Assembly (NCBI GenBank): GCA_037976565.1
Contig: CP137668.1
Location: forward strand, 1,651,548 to 1,715,547
From: Mesocentrotus franciscanus
Taxonomy: Eukaryota > Echinodermata > Echinoidea > Camarodonta > Strongylocentrotidae
Direction of reading: 5' to 3'
DNA: 64,000 nt
In this document: positions 23,141 through 34,421 of the stretch, piece after piece
Numbering within the stretch: position 1 is the first letter of the stretch
How the letters are laid out: each line of letters starts with the position of its first letter
Notes under the pieces: generated by a model
The model's input: only the letters and a program-made list of their open reading frames with translations
Database searches by the model: none
What the model was told of the DNA's origin: nothing
Program-made: the position numbers and the translations under genes

Positions 23141-26100
23141 CGAGCATGTCATGTTTCCATAGCAGTCGGGAAAACAAACCATCATCATATAAAGATCCCT
23201 CGTTCTGTTACAGGTTCCCTAGTGATACAACAAAGGACAGGTGTCTGAAATACTTGAGTGGAATGTGTGAGGTCGCTGGAGCTAGCAGTGAGGAGTTGAA
23301 CCATGTGCCATTGGACATCGTCATCGATTACAACGACATCACCGTATTGACGGCACAGGTGCTCGTCAACGCCCTCAAAGATGAGAACATTAAGCTTAAA
23401 CTGTCTGACATTGCACTCCTTGTCTTAGACGAATGTCATCACTGCCAGGTAATGTCAGCTACTTGGATGTTTCATTTTCCAATTCATTCGAATATTGACC
23501 CACATGTTTCAAATATATTCATCAGAGTGCTTGGTGGATTCAATAGGAATTAGTTCTATGACATATGCAAAATGTCTTTACCTGCACAGTTCGGACGTCT
23601 ACGGTTCATGCCTTGCCGGAAGACTGCGATCCAGGAGGGTTTCTAAATGACATACATCGGTAGAGCCACATGTTAAATACCTTCAATGTATACCCACTTG
23701 GCAATTGTGTCTATTTTATTAGATTTATTCTATGATGATTAAGTTTTGTCGAATTCTGGTACATCTTGAGTAGTTAAATACATTAATTTCAGTCATTCAG
23801 ACTTGAAATTTTCTGGATATCTATTGAGCTTAATAATATTTATGTGTATTTGATTAAACCAGTATAGTTTGTTCACAAGCACTAGGATACGAATTAATTA
23901 TAAGAAAAATTGTCATATTTTACTGACGTATTTTATGTCATCATTGATTTGGTCATAAATGATTAGCTAAAATATGTGTTTGGTGTTACGCTCGTTTAAT
24001 GATTGCCTTACAGTTACGGCATCTGTAAAGTTTTCTGTTTTGTACATGGCCAGGACAATCAATATCTTTAAATCTGTCGTTTTGTTTTGATATTGATTTC
24101 AATATGTTGAAGACTGCAGAAGCTTAATTTTTGCAATCAGTATTGATATACACTTCTAGTTTTCTTTTGATACATTTAATTCGCAAGTCAGAAGGAGCTT
24201 ATAATCGACATGTACTTCAATCATGTCTCTCTTTATGTCTTTTCAAACAACAGAAATCTGATCCATACAATGTTCTGATGGCAATGTATAGAGACCTAAA
24301 GCTAAACTCTCCGAAACTTCCGAGACCACAGGTAATGAATACTTACGATTTTCATACGGGTTGTAAAATGGAAAGCCTAATGTACTTCATTTTATCGTTA
24401 TATTATACAATGGAATATACTAATAACGGTTTCATTTGAACATATATATTTATCTGCGTCCATTTCTGATTTTATTTTATACATAGGCCTATATTTTGTT
24501 TTGTATTTTTATTCATATAATGTTATCTTTTTTTCATTATCTATCTGTTTATTCTTTATGTAATTATATAATTATTTGCATTTATAGTCATTCTTTTATA
24601 TGTAGTGTATTTTCTTATATATTATTATTATTATTATTTCAATTAATGCACGAACTTGCAAAGGGAACGGCCATTGGCTATTGAAGCAAGTGTCTCCATG
24701 TTGAAATAAAATAAAATGGAATTAACCCTATTTGTGTGAAGAAAACCAGTCTACCTAATGGACATGGAAGCATAATTAATATAGGTTCATATCAAGCGCA
24801 TACCCTTTTAATGTATACATTGATAGTTTCGGTATATTAAGAGGTACTCTATAAATGCGATAAGAGGCCCCTAGCTATATTTCTTAAGAATGATTCGTAT
24901 ATTACAGTTAGGGTCTTTACAAGATTAACAACATAATTAAGAATTATGTAGATTTTCCTCAAACTTAAGAGTTCACAGGTGACTTTACGAGATAACTCAT
25001 TTTCCCCAACATTTGATAGTATCCTTGGTTGGTTGGTATTCTACAAATATGGTAACTGTCCAGTAGGTTATTTCTAGATTTCATAAAATTCATGATATGT
25101 GCATCATACACATTTACTCTAAAAATTGCTAACATTCATAGTCTTTAGGTGATAGTACGTGTAATGTAGATATATCCTTGATATTTGAAACGCGCTTCTC
25201 TCCTACTTAACATGAATAAGATACTTGGACTGACAGCATCACCTGGTGTTGGGGATTCGAAGAACATGGCGGAGGCTGAATGCTACATCACAAAGCTCTG
25301 TGCTAACCTAGACTGCAGAATATCACGACCTAAGATCTATGCTTACCAGCTCAATGCGAGAAGTAACTCACCCCAGGAAAGTAAGTTGATTTTATCATTA
25401 TCCAAATAGAAATCCTCATCTGTTTCAACGCTTTACCCCTCAGGGTTCCAAGCTACACTAAGGATTAGGAACATCTTGGAAATTACTTACTTTTGTCGTA
25501 TCAGTGAAAAGTCAAGATATTCGAGGAATATATATCACTTGAATCAGGGAAAGAGAAGGGAGGGCATATTTTCATGTAATGATAGGGACACCGAACTCTA
25601 CCCGGGCAATCTTCTTTGTGTTCATTTATGTAAGCATATATATGACTTTTAGGGAGTTAATATAATATATATTAATACAAGACGTTTTGGGAGATAATAT
25701 AGGCAAATATAAGTACTACATATGTACAAAAAAACTTTTCAAGTGAAGATGAAAGTGGATGAATTATGCAGTTTAATCATGTATATTCTTTCTCTAGATG
25801 CTTTAAAATGCGAGCAAATAAATTGGATTTTAATGTTTTAAAGGAATCATAATTGTATATACATATATTTATGTATAATGTTACCCGGTGAAAACATTTT
25901 CTAGGAACTGATAACTTTAAAAACTCTGTCAATAACAAATTTATAATGTTTTCATTCATCGTCGACCAGTCAGTTTCCACCACAAAGTTGTTCGAAAACA
26001 GAAGTGTTACAAATTGATAGTCAAAACACTTAATTTCTTTTTGGGATGAACGGAGAGACTGATACATTGTGTTTCTTTTTATCGTACAGTTCAGATATTA

Positions 26101-29100
26101 ATGAAAGGAAGGCCTCTTGACAATCCTTACTTCCGTGAGATCAGTGTCATCATGGAACGCATCGAAGATAAAATCAAACTCGTGGAAGGTACCCTTTCTC
26201 TTTCTCTCTCTCACTTAGATTTAAACCATATATTTTTTTTTACCTAATCACAATTTACAGAATACTTAACTGACTTTTAAGGAGTTATTATATTAACTAA
26301 TATATAAGTACAAAAACTTGCAGAGGAAAGTGGTTTGATTATGTAGGTGAATAATGCATATTCTTTTTCTTGGTGCTTTAAAAATGCGAGTAAATATATA
26401 GCAGTTTGATGTCTTAAAAAGTAATAAAGATAACAATGGTAATGGTAGTATTCTTTTGCGTCTCTTCTAAATACAGATACAAACCGCTCAAAATTTGAAA
26501 AAAAAATTGTGTTAAAAAGTGATGTAGCAAAATCCCAAAAACAAATAGGGTGATGACAATTGCTAATTGATTACAAGTACAAAAGATGAATTACGAGTGC
26601 TTATTTTTTCTTCACAGCCGGAAGAGCGCTGGTGGAGGAAAATGACGAATTCTCTAAAATGGTATCGCGCCGTGGTACGCAAAGCTATGAACAGGGTGTG
26701 GTCAATTTGAAGAAGAAGATTCAACAGAAGATAGAGAATGAAGACAACAGGAGGGAACTAATAACCTGTGTGAACTACCTGAGGGTAAGCTAACGTGAAG
26801 ATCTCTTCTTTTTTTCAGTGATTTATTTTTACATGCAGATGGGAGGATGTATTTCAACAATATTGCAATATAAACATAGTGATATATACGTAGATTTCTG
26901 TCAATATAACGAGACATAATCATATCATATAAATATATGACTTAATAAATAATTTAATTAGTATAACAAGTTGATATCGTAGCAGTTTTACAAACATGTT
27001 GGAGACACTATTCAATGATTTTCATAACTTATTGTAAGCACGTATGCACTATATAACTGATAATGTGCATATCGTATAAGTGTAAGCCATTTAACAAATT
27101 AATTCTCAGTGTGTCCCTTGCCATATAAGTTTGCTTTACACTCGGTCGTAACATTTACAAGAAAACATTATTATGGAGTCATCGCAATGGTTCTCTGTTC
27201 AGGAATACAACAACAGCTTATTCATAAATCGTGATGCACGTACGTCAGATGCCATCTCCTACATGGAAGACTACATCAATGAAGAGGAGAGGAGCAGTGC
27301 TACAGGCCCTGCTGATATGATCCTAAAGAAATTGTTCAGAGGTTGGTGATCAATGAATTGATTAGGATTTTATGTGTTTTATAATCTATTTTTAGAACAA
27401 TATCAATAACTTAAAATACACACGGTCAAGTTTTTGTAATTTCTAATTTAATTTTTGGATTCATTTATTGATTTTATAATAGGGGGATACATCTTTACTG
27501 TGGCAAGACGCCCCTACTGTCTCACATTAAATCACATTTTCTCTTGGGAATAGTATGGACGCGCAGAACCCTTTCCCTTGTAGGTCAATGAATATTGTTC
27601 GTTGTTCATAGTATTCCAAACCGATCTGCATTAAACTGAAATACTGGGTCATATAGTGCTGTTAATTATTTGTTGATTTATAACATCTAGATATATATTT
27701 CCCACTCTGATATTAATTATTTTGTCATATTAGTCAGTCATTAAGGCATTTTTAAAATCTTGAATGTCCAGATAAACTTGAGACTTTGAACCGAATCGCC
27801 AATCTGCATGCCAGTATCAACCCCGTTTTGAATGAGCTTGGCAGACACCTGAAGAAGGAGTATGCAGAGAATGAGGAATCCCTTAGCATCATCTTTACAA
27901 AGACAAGAGATTCTGCCAAGGCTCTGGTGAAGTGGCTCAAGGAAGACCCTGGTCTGAATCACATCAACGCTGACATGTTGATAGGAAGTGGTAATCAAGG
28001 TAGAGTTGTGATTCTGTTCATCTTTTATATTTGGACAACGTTTTAAGATAATTATATATCTTATTGATTAGAAAAATTCTATCTATGATTTTCACTCTTT
28101 TTACATGTATATCTTTTTAAAGACAAGCAACATATCAGTAAATATAATATTATATAATCAAGGACAATAAAGCAATGATGAATGATTTAGAATGTACATT
28201 GTCGCTTCACCAAGACGCCTCACATTGGCGCACGGCATGTCATCGTGGATAGCTTTTAGTAGCTGCTGAAAGGGATTACAATTTCTAGGTTTCAAGGTTT
28301 CAAGTTTTTTCAGTTCAGTTTAGTTCATTTATTTAAAGCCCCACTGCACTACTTGAAGCTACTTGCTCCCTCTATATATAAAACAATGCCTAAGCGGTAC
28401 CCGTTAGTCCCCCATAATCCTCCTTTTCTTATGTTAATTGAGAGCTGAGTTAATGATATAACCACCTGTCAGTGACCAGCAGGGTGGTCTAATCCCTCCT
28501 GGCCAAACTAGTGGAGACGGGCTTTAACACATTCATAAAAAGCTTAGCCATCGCAACACACAAAAACATATCCAATAACAATAGCAAATAGAAAATAAAC
28601 ACGAACAACAACAACTTCCTATGAATTGTTGGGGATAAGCGAGAAGACAGAAGTCTTATTTAAAGTTAAGACTTGTCTTCCCTGAAGTCCACTCACCAAC
28701 AGGATTATGCAGATTTAACACATCTTTATTTTTAATACACATCCTAGGTATGACGTCAACAGAACAGAATAGGAATCTTCAGTTGTTCAAGGATGAGAAG
28801 TGCAGGATCTTAGTTGCCACTTCGGTCGCAGAAGAAGGTTTGGACATTACGAAATGCAACATGGTCTTCAGATACAACTACGTGACCAGCGATATTGGTC
28901 ATGTCCAAACTAAAGGTATAGGCCTCACTCTTCAAGTTTGCTATAGCTGCAACATATACAGTGTCTTCACACGCACGAGGAAAATCTGATTCAATAATTA
29001 AATAACCAAATCCTTTGTAAGAAAATGATGAAGAAAACCATTCTTAAAACGACTATAAACCTACTGTTTAATATTTAATTCCTTTGAATCAAAATGATAT

Positions 29101-29654
29101 GTTGGTAATAAGTGATACGACTTTTTGAAACGGAGGTGGCATTTGCAAACCGCTGAAGTACATGTTCTTAGAGTTGACCAAAATAGATTTCACATCGCAC
29201 TACCCCCCTCCCCCACACACACTAAATTCTGGATTTGCCAATTGAATTAAAGCCACTAATGTTATTTTGCATAACTTCATTTTTTGTTTTGTAGGTCGAA
29301 GCCGGGCTGACTTTAATGGGAAAATCTTCGTCATTGTGAATTCCGACCTCCAGCTTCAGGATCGTGAGCTAAAGAACATCATACGGGTGAAGATGATGAA
29401 CGAGGCTGTTCAAAGCATTGCTGATTCCACTCTAGACAATCAAAAAGCCTTTGACGATCGGGTAAGACATAATGATAACATTGCAGGATAAATAAGAAAT
29501 CCTCATTTTCGTGTATAATCCCATTTCCAAAATTAATTGATTATTGGCCTAAAGGAACATTTTCAAACGTATGGCACATACCAAAAAGTACACTGACTTA
29601 ATAGTGTGACTACAGTGAATGCTAGAATACGAAACGTTACCTAAAATTCCCCCT

Positions 29655-29870
29655 GTTGCTGCACAAATTGTCATCGCGGCACAAATTGTCGGCGACAATA
29701 AAACCTGACGGTACAAATTGTCGCCACCGGTACAAATTGTCGACAGCGACAATTTGTGCCGGTCTTGCTGTGTTCAATTTTTCGCCTCCCTTCTGACAAT
29801 TTTTGCCGGGAAAACAGAAGCTGGCGGCACAAATTGTCGACACCGGCACAAATCGTCGCCAGTCGCTGAA
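29655..29870. repeat. CAAATTGTCG palindrome cluster, left
   Basis: At least seven copies of the core ACAAATTGTCG or its complement lie in both orientations within about 215 bp, interleaved with GCGGC, GGTGGC and CCGGCAC spacers. Neighbouring copies can pair as hairpins, for example TTGTCGACAGCGACAATTTG near 29,737. The spacing is irregular, so it is not a simple tandem repeat. Confidence 0.7.
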
Positions 29871-31339
29871 TATGTAGCGGTGAAGATAACAACGATAAGA
29901 AACATGAGTCGTGACTTGAGGTGGGTTGGGAGATGATCTGAAATATTATCCCCCAAATTTGAAAGTTGATAACAATGATGATAGTAATACCACTGCTATT
30001 GTCCACGCCGGACTAAGTTCTCAAGGGGACTAAGAGACGGGGGTGTGTGTGTGTGATTGTGGGAATGGGCGCATGTACGTTTGTGGGTGTGGGAGTGGAT
30101 GTTTGTGTGTTGGTATGTGTGTTTTTATGTTAAAAAATTGAACCTTGAGTAAATTTAATTACACAACCAATTCGGGGTCTGACCACTTGACCGAAGGTCC
30201 ACGAGACCGTAGGCCCGCAAGACCGATTTTTTCCCCTCAGATTTGTTTTTTTCCTCTCAGATTTGTTTCCTTTCTCTCCATGCCTCCATGTAAATTAACG
30301 TCAATGCCCCCAGTGAAAAAACGTTCCGCTACCCTTAGTATACTAAATGTCTAAATAATATTCATAATTATATTCTTATATAGCGCATTATACTAATAGA
30401 CTACATTAAAACATTAGAGGCCTTCAGTCTCGCGGGCCTTCGGTCAACTGGGCATGAACCACAAATTCGTATGCATAAGCGCATGGCAAGAGTATTCTGG
30501 GACCTTGAGAAGTGGCGTTTTGATAGGAGAAATAGAATGGAGTGTACCATAAAAAAAGAAACATCTTTCACTTTGGAAAGGTCTCAACCTGTCCTTGTTC
30601 TCTACCCCTCCCCCTCCCCTCTCTCTCTTTCTTGCAAAGTGATATGTTTTCATTGCATACTTACGCTCTTGTTTGCCTTGTTCTGGTATTACATCAGTTT
30701 TAAGCATTAAAATAAAACTTGTGTTTTTTTAAGACTCTCAGTTTCCACATTGATCCTTTTTGTAGCAGTATATGTACTTCATCGCTCTTGCGTGTCTTTC
30801 ACCTTAGGTCTCCTTTGCGTATTGTTCAATAGGTAAACTCAGTAGAAAACATAAATATTTCGACTATTTCAATAAAAAGGAAATTTTGAGAAACTAGATG
30901 AAAGAGTAGGTTAATGCAACCACAGGACTGGAAGAGAGAAAATTTATTGAAAGAAGAGTTGGTGGCATAGCCAGATCTTTAGTATATACGAGAGGAGAGA
31001 TTCCAATGTATCCTCGAAAAATCAGCTGTCAGCCGAAAAGTCCCCCAAATGAATAATAAAGTGCAGTAAATACTAATGACTGTAATGTTAATACAAAATT
31101 ATATATCACAATCCACTAGTTTAAGGTTAAAAAAAAAAACTAATATCATTTGACCTTAATTTTTATATCGTGATAACACTAGAGTGAAATAATTTTCAGG
31201 CAATTATTACCTCACCTTATTGTCTTATCTCCAAATGCAACTGGATGCAATTAACAAACTGTCCTTCATCGACGTAAATAAACACTGATTAATAGTGTAT
31301 TGAGTAATAGAGATGAAAGAAATCATGGGTCACACTGGG

Positions 31340-31410
31340 GCTTGGGGGTTCGAACCTACGACCTCCTGATCTCTAGACAGGCATCCTATCCACTAGAATA
31401 CCGAGCTTTC
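31340..31410 (-). mobile_element. tRNA-like segment, probable SINE head
   Basis: On the minus strand the order is GCTCGGTATTCTAGTGG (A-box region), ATAGGATGCCTG, then GTCGTAGGTTCGAACCC with a near-perfect B box GGTTCGAACC. Acceptor-stem pairing is poor and no CCA-adjacent structure is evident, so it is a tRNA-derived SINE or decayed tRNA rather than a working tRNA gene. It lies inside the unit-A-specific insertion. Confidence 0.5.
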
Positions 31411-32244
31411 GCCCGATAGCCAGTGTTGGTTCTAATCCCTTGTATTAGCGGGTACCGCATATTTATTCAAATGAATGAATCTTGCGTCGGGTTGTTTATA
31501 TTGCAATTGGTTAACAAATTGCCCTTCACCGACGTAGATAAACACCAATTACCAGTGTGTTGAGTAACGAACATGATAACAAATTCGTCGAACAATGTTC
31601 GAGAAAGAATAGATTGCCAAAATATATTAGTAAATATATTAGTATATGTTCAAAAAACAAAATTATATATTGACAACAGCCATTCTACACTACATCAACC
31701 ATTAAATTTGCATTTCAAAATCATCTTTATACCAGCCGTAAAATATCTCTAAGCCACGTTTGACGAAAATGAATTCAGGCATTCTTATCGCGAGTACGTA
31801 CGTATGTGCGGTCGGATAAACGGACAACTTGGAAACAAACAGACCTCCCAGCACCCTTCGGAGTTTGAGACATAACCAGTAGTCGAGTTTATTTGCTACA
31901 ACATCAACATCAATATTGTCATCAGTATTTCTTTCTTTCTTCTTCTTCGTCTTCTGCCTCCTCCTCATTATTATCATTGTCACCGTCATGAGTATTATCA
32001 TCAACAACAACATCATAATAAAAGTATTTGTGATCATAAAGGTCTCGATTTGTGTTCACGAAGATGTCAAATGTTCTCCATGACGGAAGTTATCGTCATA
32101 TACACACATAAACCCACTTCCACACCCACACCACAAACACCTACCTAATACACATCCACACCCAAACCCCTCCACCTAACCCCCACATACACACACTTAC
32201 GGCTTTGAACTTGATCGTTCAATGTAATGTGCTTTGATCATGAA

Positions 32245-32375
32245 TGTCAACAATTTGTACCGTCAACACCCGGCACAAATTGTCGCCGTCGACAATTGAC
32301 TGGTGGCGACAATTTGTACCGTCAGGCTTTGCAAAAAATCGGCATAAATTGTCGCCGTCGACAATTTGCAAGAGC
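32245..32375. repeat. CAAATTGTCG palindrome cluster, right
   Basis: Five or so copies of the same core as at 29,655-29,870, again in both orientations (CAACAATTTGTACCGTCA, CACAAATTGTCGCCGTCGAC, GACAATTTGTACCGTCAGG). It lies near the right end of the unit-A-specific insertion, so the two clusters may be its terminal structures. Confidence 0.65.
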
Positions 32376-32657
32376 CCCCCTTTTGCTGAATGAGTTAAAT
32401 AAAATATATGAAGATATATCAGGTACAGAGAACATTAAGAAAATAAAAAAAGTCAGCGAGCAGAGCTGCATGTAAATGCAAAAATCCTATTTCAGACTGC
32501 AAACGTTTTTTTCTGAGTGTAGCTTTTCATTCTTTTTGTTCTGTGTATGAGAGAAGACTTAAAATTAAGAATATTGCAATGTCAATGGTTCATTTTTTTA
32601 GAAAGTACATGTGTGATTTGATATTTCTCTTTGATGCATTTCACTCCCTTTATTTAG

Positions 32658-33211
32658 ATTCGGAAGGAACAGGAGAATGATAAAAAAGAGCGACAGCGGG
32701 AAAAAGATCACGCGCGAATCACCAAGGCAAACAAAGTAGAGAAATCGGGCATTGTGCTCCATTGCATCAAGTGCTTCAAAGAGGCCTGTTGTCTAGATGA
32801 TATCAGGTCCATCAGAAACCAGCACCACGTCGTCACCAACGACCTCTTCCTGGAAAAGATGAAGCTCGTTGATCTAAATAAGCAGCCAGTCGTCGGGAAT
32901 TCAAGCACCGGCAGAAGATCCACTGTGGGAATTGCCAGTATAAATGGGGCACCATGGTGGTATATCAACAGCTTGATCTTCCGTTGATTGCCGTCAAGAA
33001 CTTTACACTCAAGGATGACAAGGGTAAGAAGTGGTTTCCCAAAGCCTGGAAGGAAGTCCCTTTCGTGATACGCTCGATTGGTATGGATGATCTGGGAAAG
33101 CAGAACAACTTCTCTGAAGCTGAGGATCCAAAAGGGGGTCAGGAGAAGGGAGAAATCGAGGTAGACAATGTCCTCATCGAATATTCAAACACCATGCAGG
33201 TTGAAGAATAG
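32658..33211 (+). pseudogene. RLR-A C-terminal RD exon, frameshifted
   Basis: The exon opens with a basic linker ([18 protein letters not shown]) and the first zinc pair, CIKC. Between CAGCCA (ending 32,888) and GAATTC (32,897) there are 8 nt where RLR-B has 9. The frame is then lost, and translation ends at 32,987 after about 25 unrelated residues. The continuing frame still reads [33 protein letters not shown] and [13 protein letters not shown] up to the original stop at 33,211, so the lesion is recent. Loss of the second CxxC pair would abolish zinc coordination of the RNA-end-binding domain. Confidence 0.88.
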
Positions 33212-33814
33212 GTGCCGTGAAGTATCGCTCAAAGAGAGGCCACAATATGAAGTTCGCAGAATAGACAATTATATGGATGTTTTTTATGAAAAAATCAAGA
33301 ACTATTTTACCTAGGGACTGCACATGTAGTTGTCTAAAATATCTCAGCCTCTCCAGAGGACAAAGGTTATTAAATGTTTACTGGCATGACGGTGGCATGA
33401 GTAAGAAAGAGGTTTAAACATTATCTGACAAGTGCAACCAAAATGGTTATCAATAATTGCGCCACAGCACAGATTCGCAACTGATAATCATGCTACACAC
33501 TATGCAATAGTGTCAAAGATATATAAGAGAGACGATGTGATTCGAATGAAACTATTTTATTGTAAATGTACATTATATTAGTTTCAATACACATTACCTA
33601 ATATCATATATAAATTGTTATGATATATACATCATACGCCATTATAATGGATGGACGCAGCGAAGTTAGTAACTAGGAATGTGAAACAGATATTCGCTGA
33701 TACCCTACAATCTAGAAGCTAGGAACCTTTTAAGACAATATGTATATATTTACATATAAAGAGCAAATAATTCAATTTGGATAATCCACCGTCACGGCAA
33801 TATACAAATAATAA

Positions 33815-33963
33815 TTAAAACAATTGAAAGAAAAATCCTTGAAAGTTCATTCCTTCACTATGACCGGTTTTAACTTTTTTGTTTTTATCTGAAGAAATAA
33901 AACTGAAACTGGTCATAGTGAAGAAATTAACTCTCAAGGATCTTTATTTCAATTGTTTTAATT
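33815..33963. repeat. Fold-back repeat 3' of RLR-A
   Basis: The arms AATTGAAAGAAAAATCCTTG and CTTCACTATGACCGG pair with CTGGTCATAGTGAAG and AAGGATCTTTATTTCAATT around a central spacer of about 40 bp. It is absent from the unit B 3' flank. Confidence 0.65.
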
Positions 33964-34250
33964 GTTTAATATCTTAATTGTTTAATATCTTAAACTTATT
34001 TCTGTAAAGAGACATCGTATATTTATTAGATAATACCTTTAGTCACATCACCAGACCAAATCCAAACTGACTCCAAGAAATGCAAGACCGACCGATTTTT
34101 GTCAATTAAATATTTTTGTTCGGGAACTTGTCGGTCTGGTGTCGGTTGGGCTGTTATTCGTCTGGTGTCTGTCTTATGGGTGTGACTGAGGTAACATTCC
34201 AAGAATATTATTATCATTATTATTAACTGTTTTATCCATAACATTAATAT

Positions 34251-34421
34251 ACAAATAATACACAGGTGTGAGTGCGTTATGGTCGATGCAGCGCATGAGG
34301 TTATTCACTATAGGTGCAATACAATTCACGAGGCGTAGCCGAGTGTATTTTGTGCCATTGTGAATACCTGAATAGCGCTGCATCGCCATACCGTCACGAA
34401 CGAAAACCTGTGTATTATTTG
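34251..34421. mobile_element. Hairpin MITE, ACAAATAATACACA ends (copy 1)
   Basis: Both termini are ACAAATAATACACAGG and its complement, and the arms run to a centre reading ACGAGGCGTAGCCGAGT. Total length is about 171 bp. A second family member with the same ends and centre is at 50,905-51,070. It is absent from the equivalent place in unit B. Confidence 0.72.

Larger units (their letters stand above)
21526..29461 (+). pseudogene. RLR-A helicase exons 5-14
   Basis: Ten exons cover the helicase core. Exon 5 has LRNYQEEVL and the Walker A PTGKGKT. Exon 6 has the motif Ib-like [13 protein letters not shown] and the DECH box. Exon 8 has [11 protein letters not shown] (motif III). Exon 12 has [14 protein letters not shown] (motif IV). 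Exon 13 has [14 protein letters not shown] (motif V). Exons 13-14 give QTKGRSRA (motif VI). Exons 9-11 are the helical insert and pincer-like region. Exon 6 starts GTT CCC TAG TGA after the acceptor, whereas RLR-B has GTT CCC TTA GTG; a second single-base loss a few bases later puts the exon 2 nt out. The other nine exons are intact. Confidence 0.86.
29635..32560. mobile_element. Unit-A-specific insertion in the last intron
   Basis: The last intron is 3.2 kb in RLR-A but only about 290 bp in RLR-B. Homology stops after TGTGACTACAGTGAATGC (about 29,620) and resumes at TTAAGAATATTGCAATG (about 32,565). Near both ends are clusters of CAAATTGTCG and CGACAATTTG palindromes. The interior has TG-rich sequence near 30,040-30,130 and CA-rich sequence near 32,100-32,200 in mirrored arrangement, plus a tRNA-like stretch. 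No transposase or reverse transcriptase is recognisable. Confidence 0.6.
15964..33211 (+). pseudogene. RLR-A: RIG-I-like receptor, frameshifted copy
   Basis: Fifteen coding exons match RLR-B in order and phase: 15964-16117, 18466-18606, 20148-20329, 20672-20858, 21526-21758, 23214-23448, 24254-24331, 25221-25380, 26090-26188, 26618-26784, 27203-27341, 27772-27999, 28748-28915, 29295-29461 and 32658-33211. All introns are GT-AG. It would encode two CARDs, a DECH helicase and a zinc RD. Exon 6 is 235 nt against 237 in RLR-B, so the frame after exon 5 reads V-P-stop. The last exon is 1 nt short, so the RD ends at 32,987 without its second CxxC. Everything else (motifs I, II, III, IV, V, VI) is well preserved, so inactivation is recent. 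A sequence or assembly error is the main alternative. Exons 1-5 alone could still give about 301 residues. Confidence 0.88.

Noticed and set aside
29655..29870. Repeat cluster that could look like a CRISPR array
   Set aside because: Repeats are in both orientations with irregular spacing, and the genome is clearly eukaryotic with introns.
31340..31410. Functional tRNA gene
   Set aside because: Good internal boxes but poor acceptor-stem pairing and no recognisable anticodon loop. Better explained as a tRNA-derived SINE.
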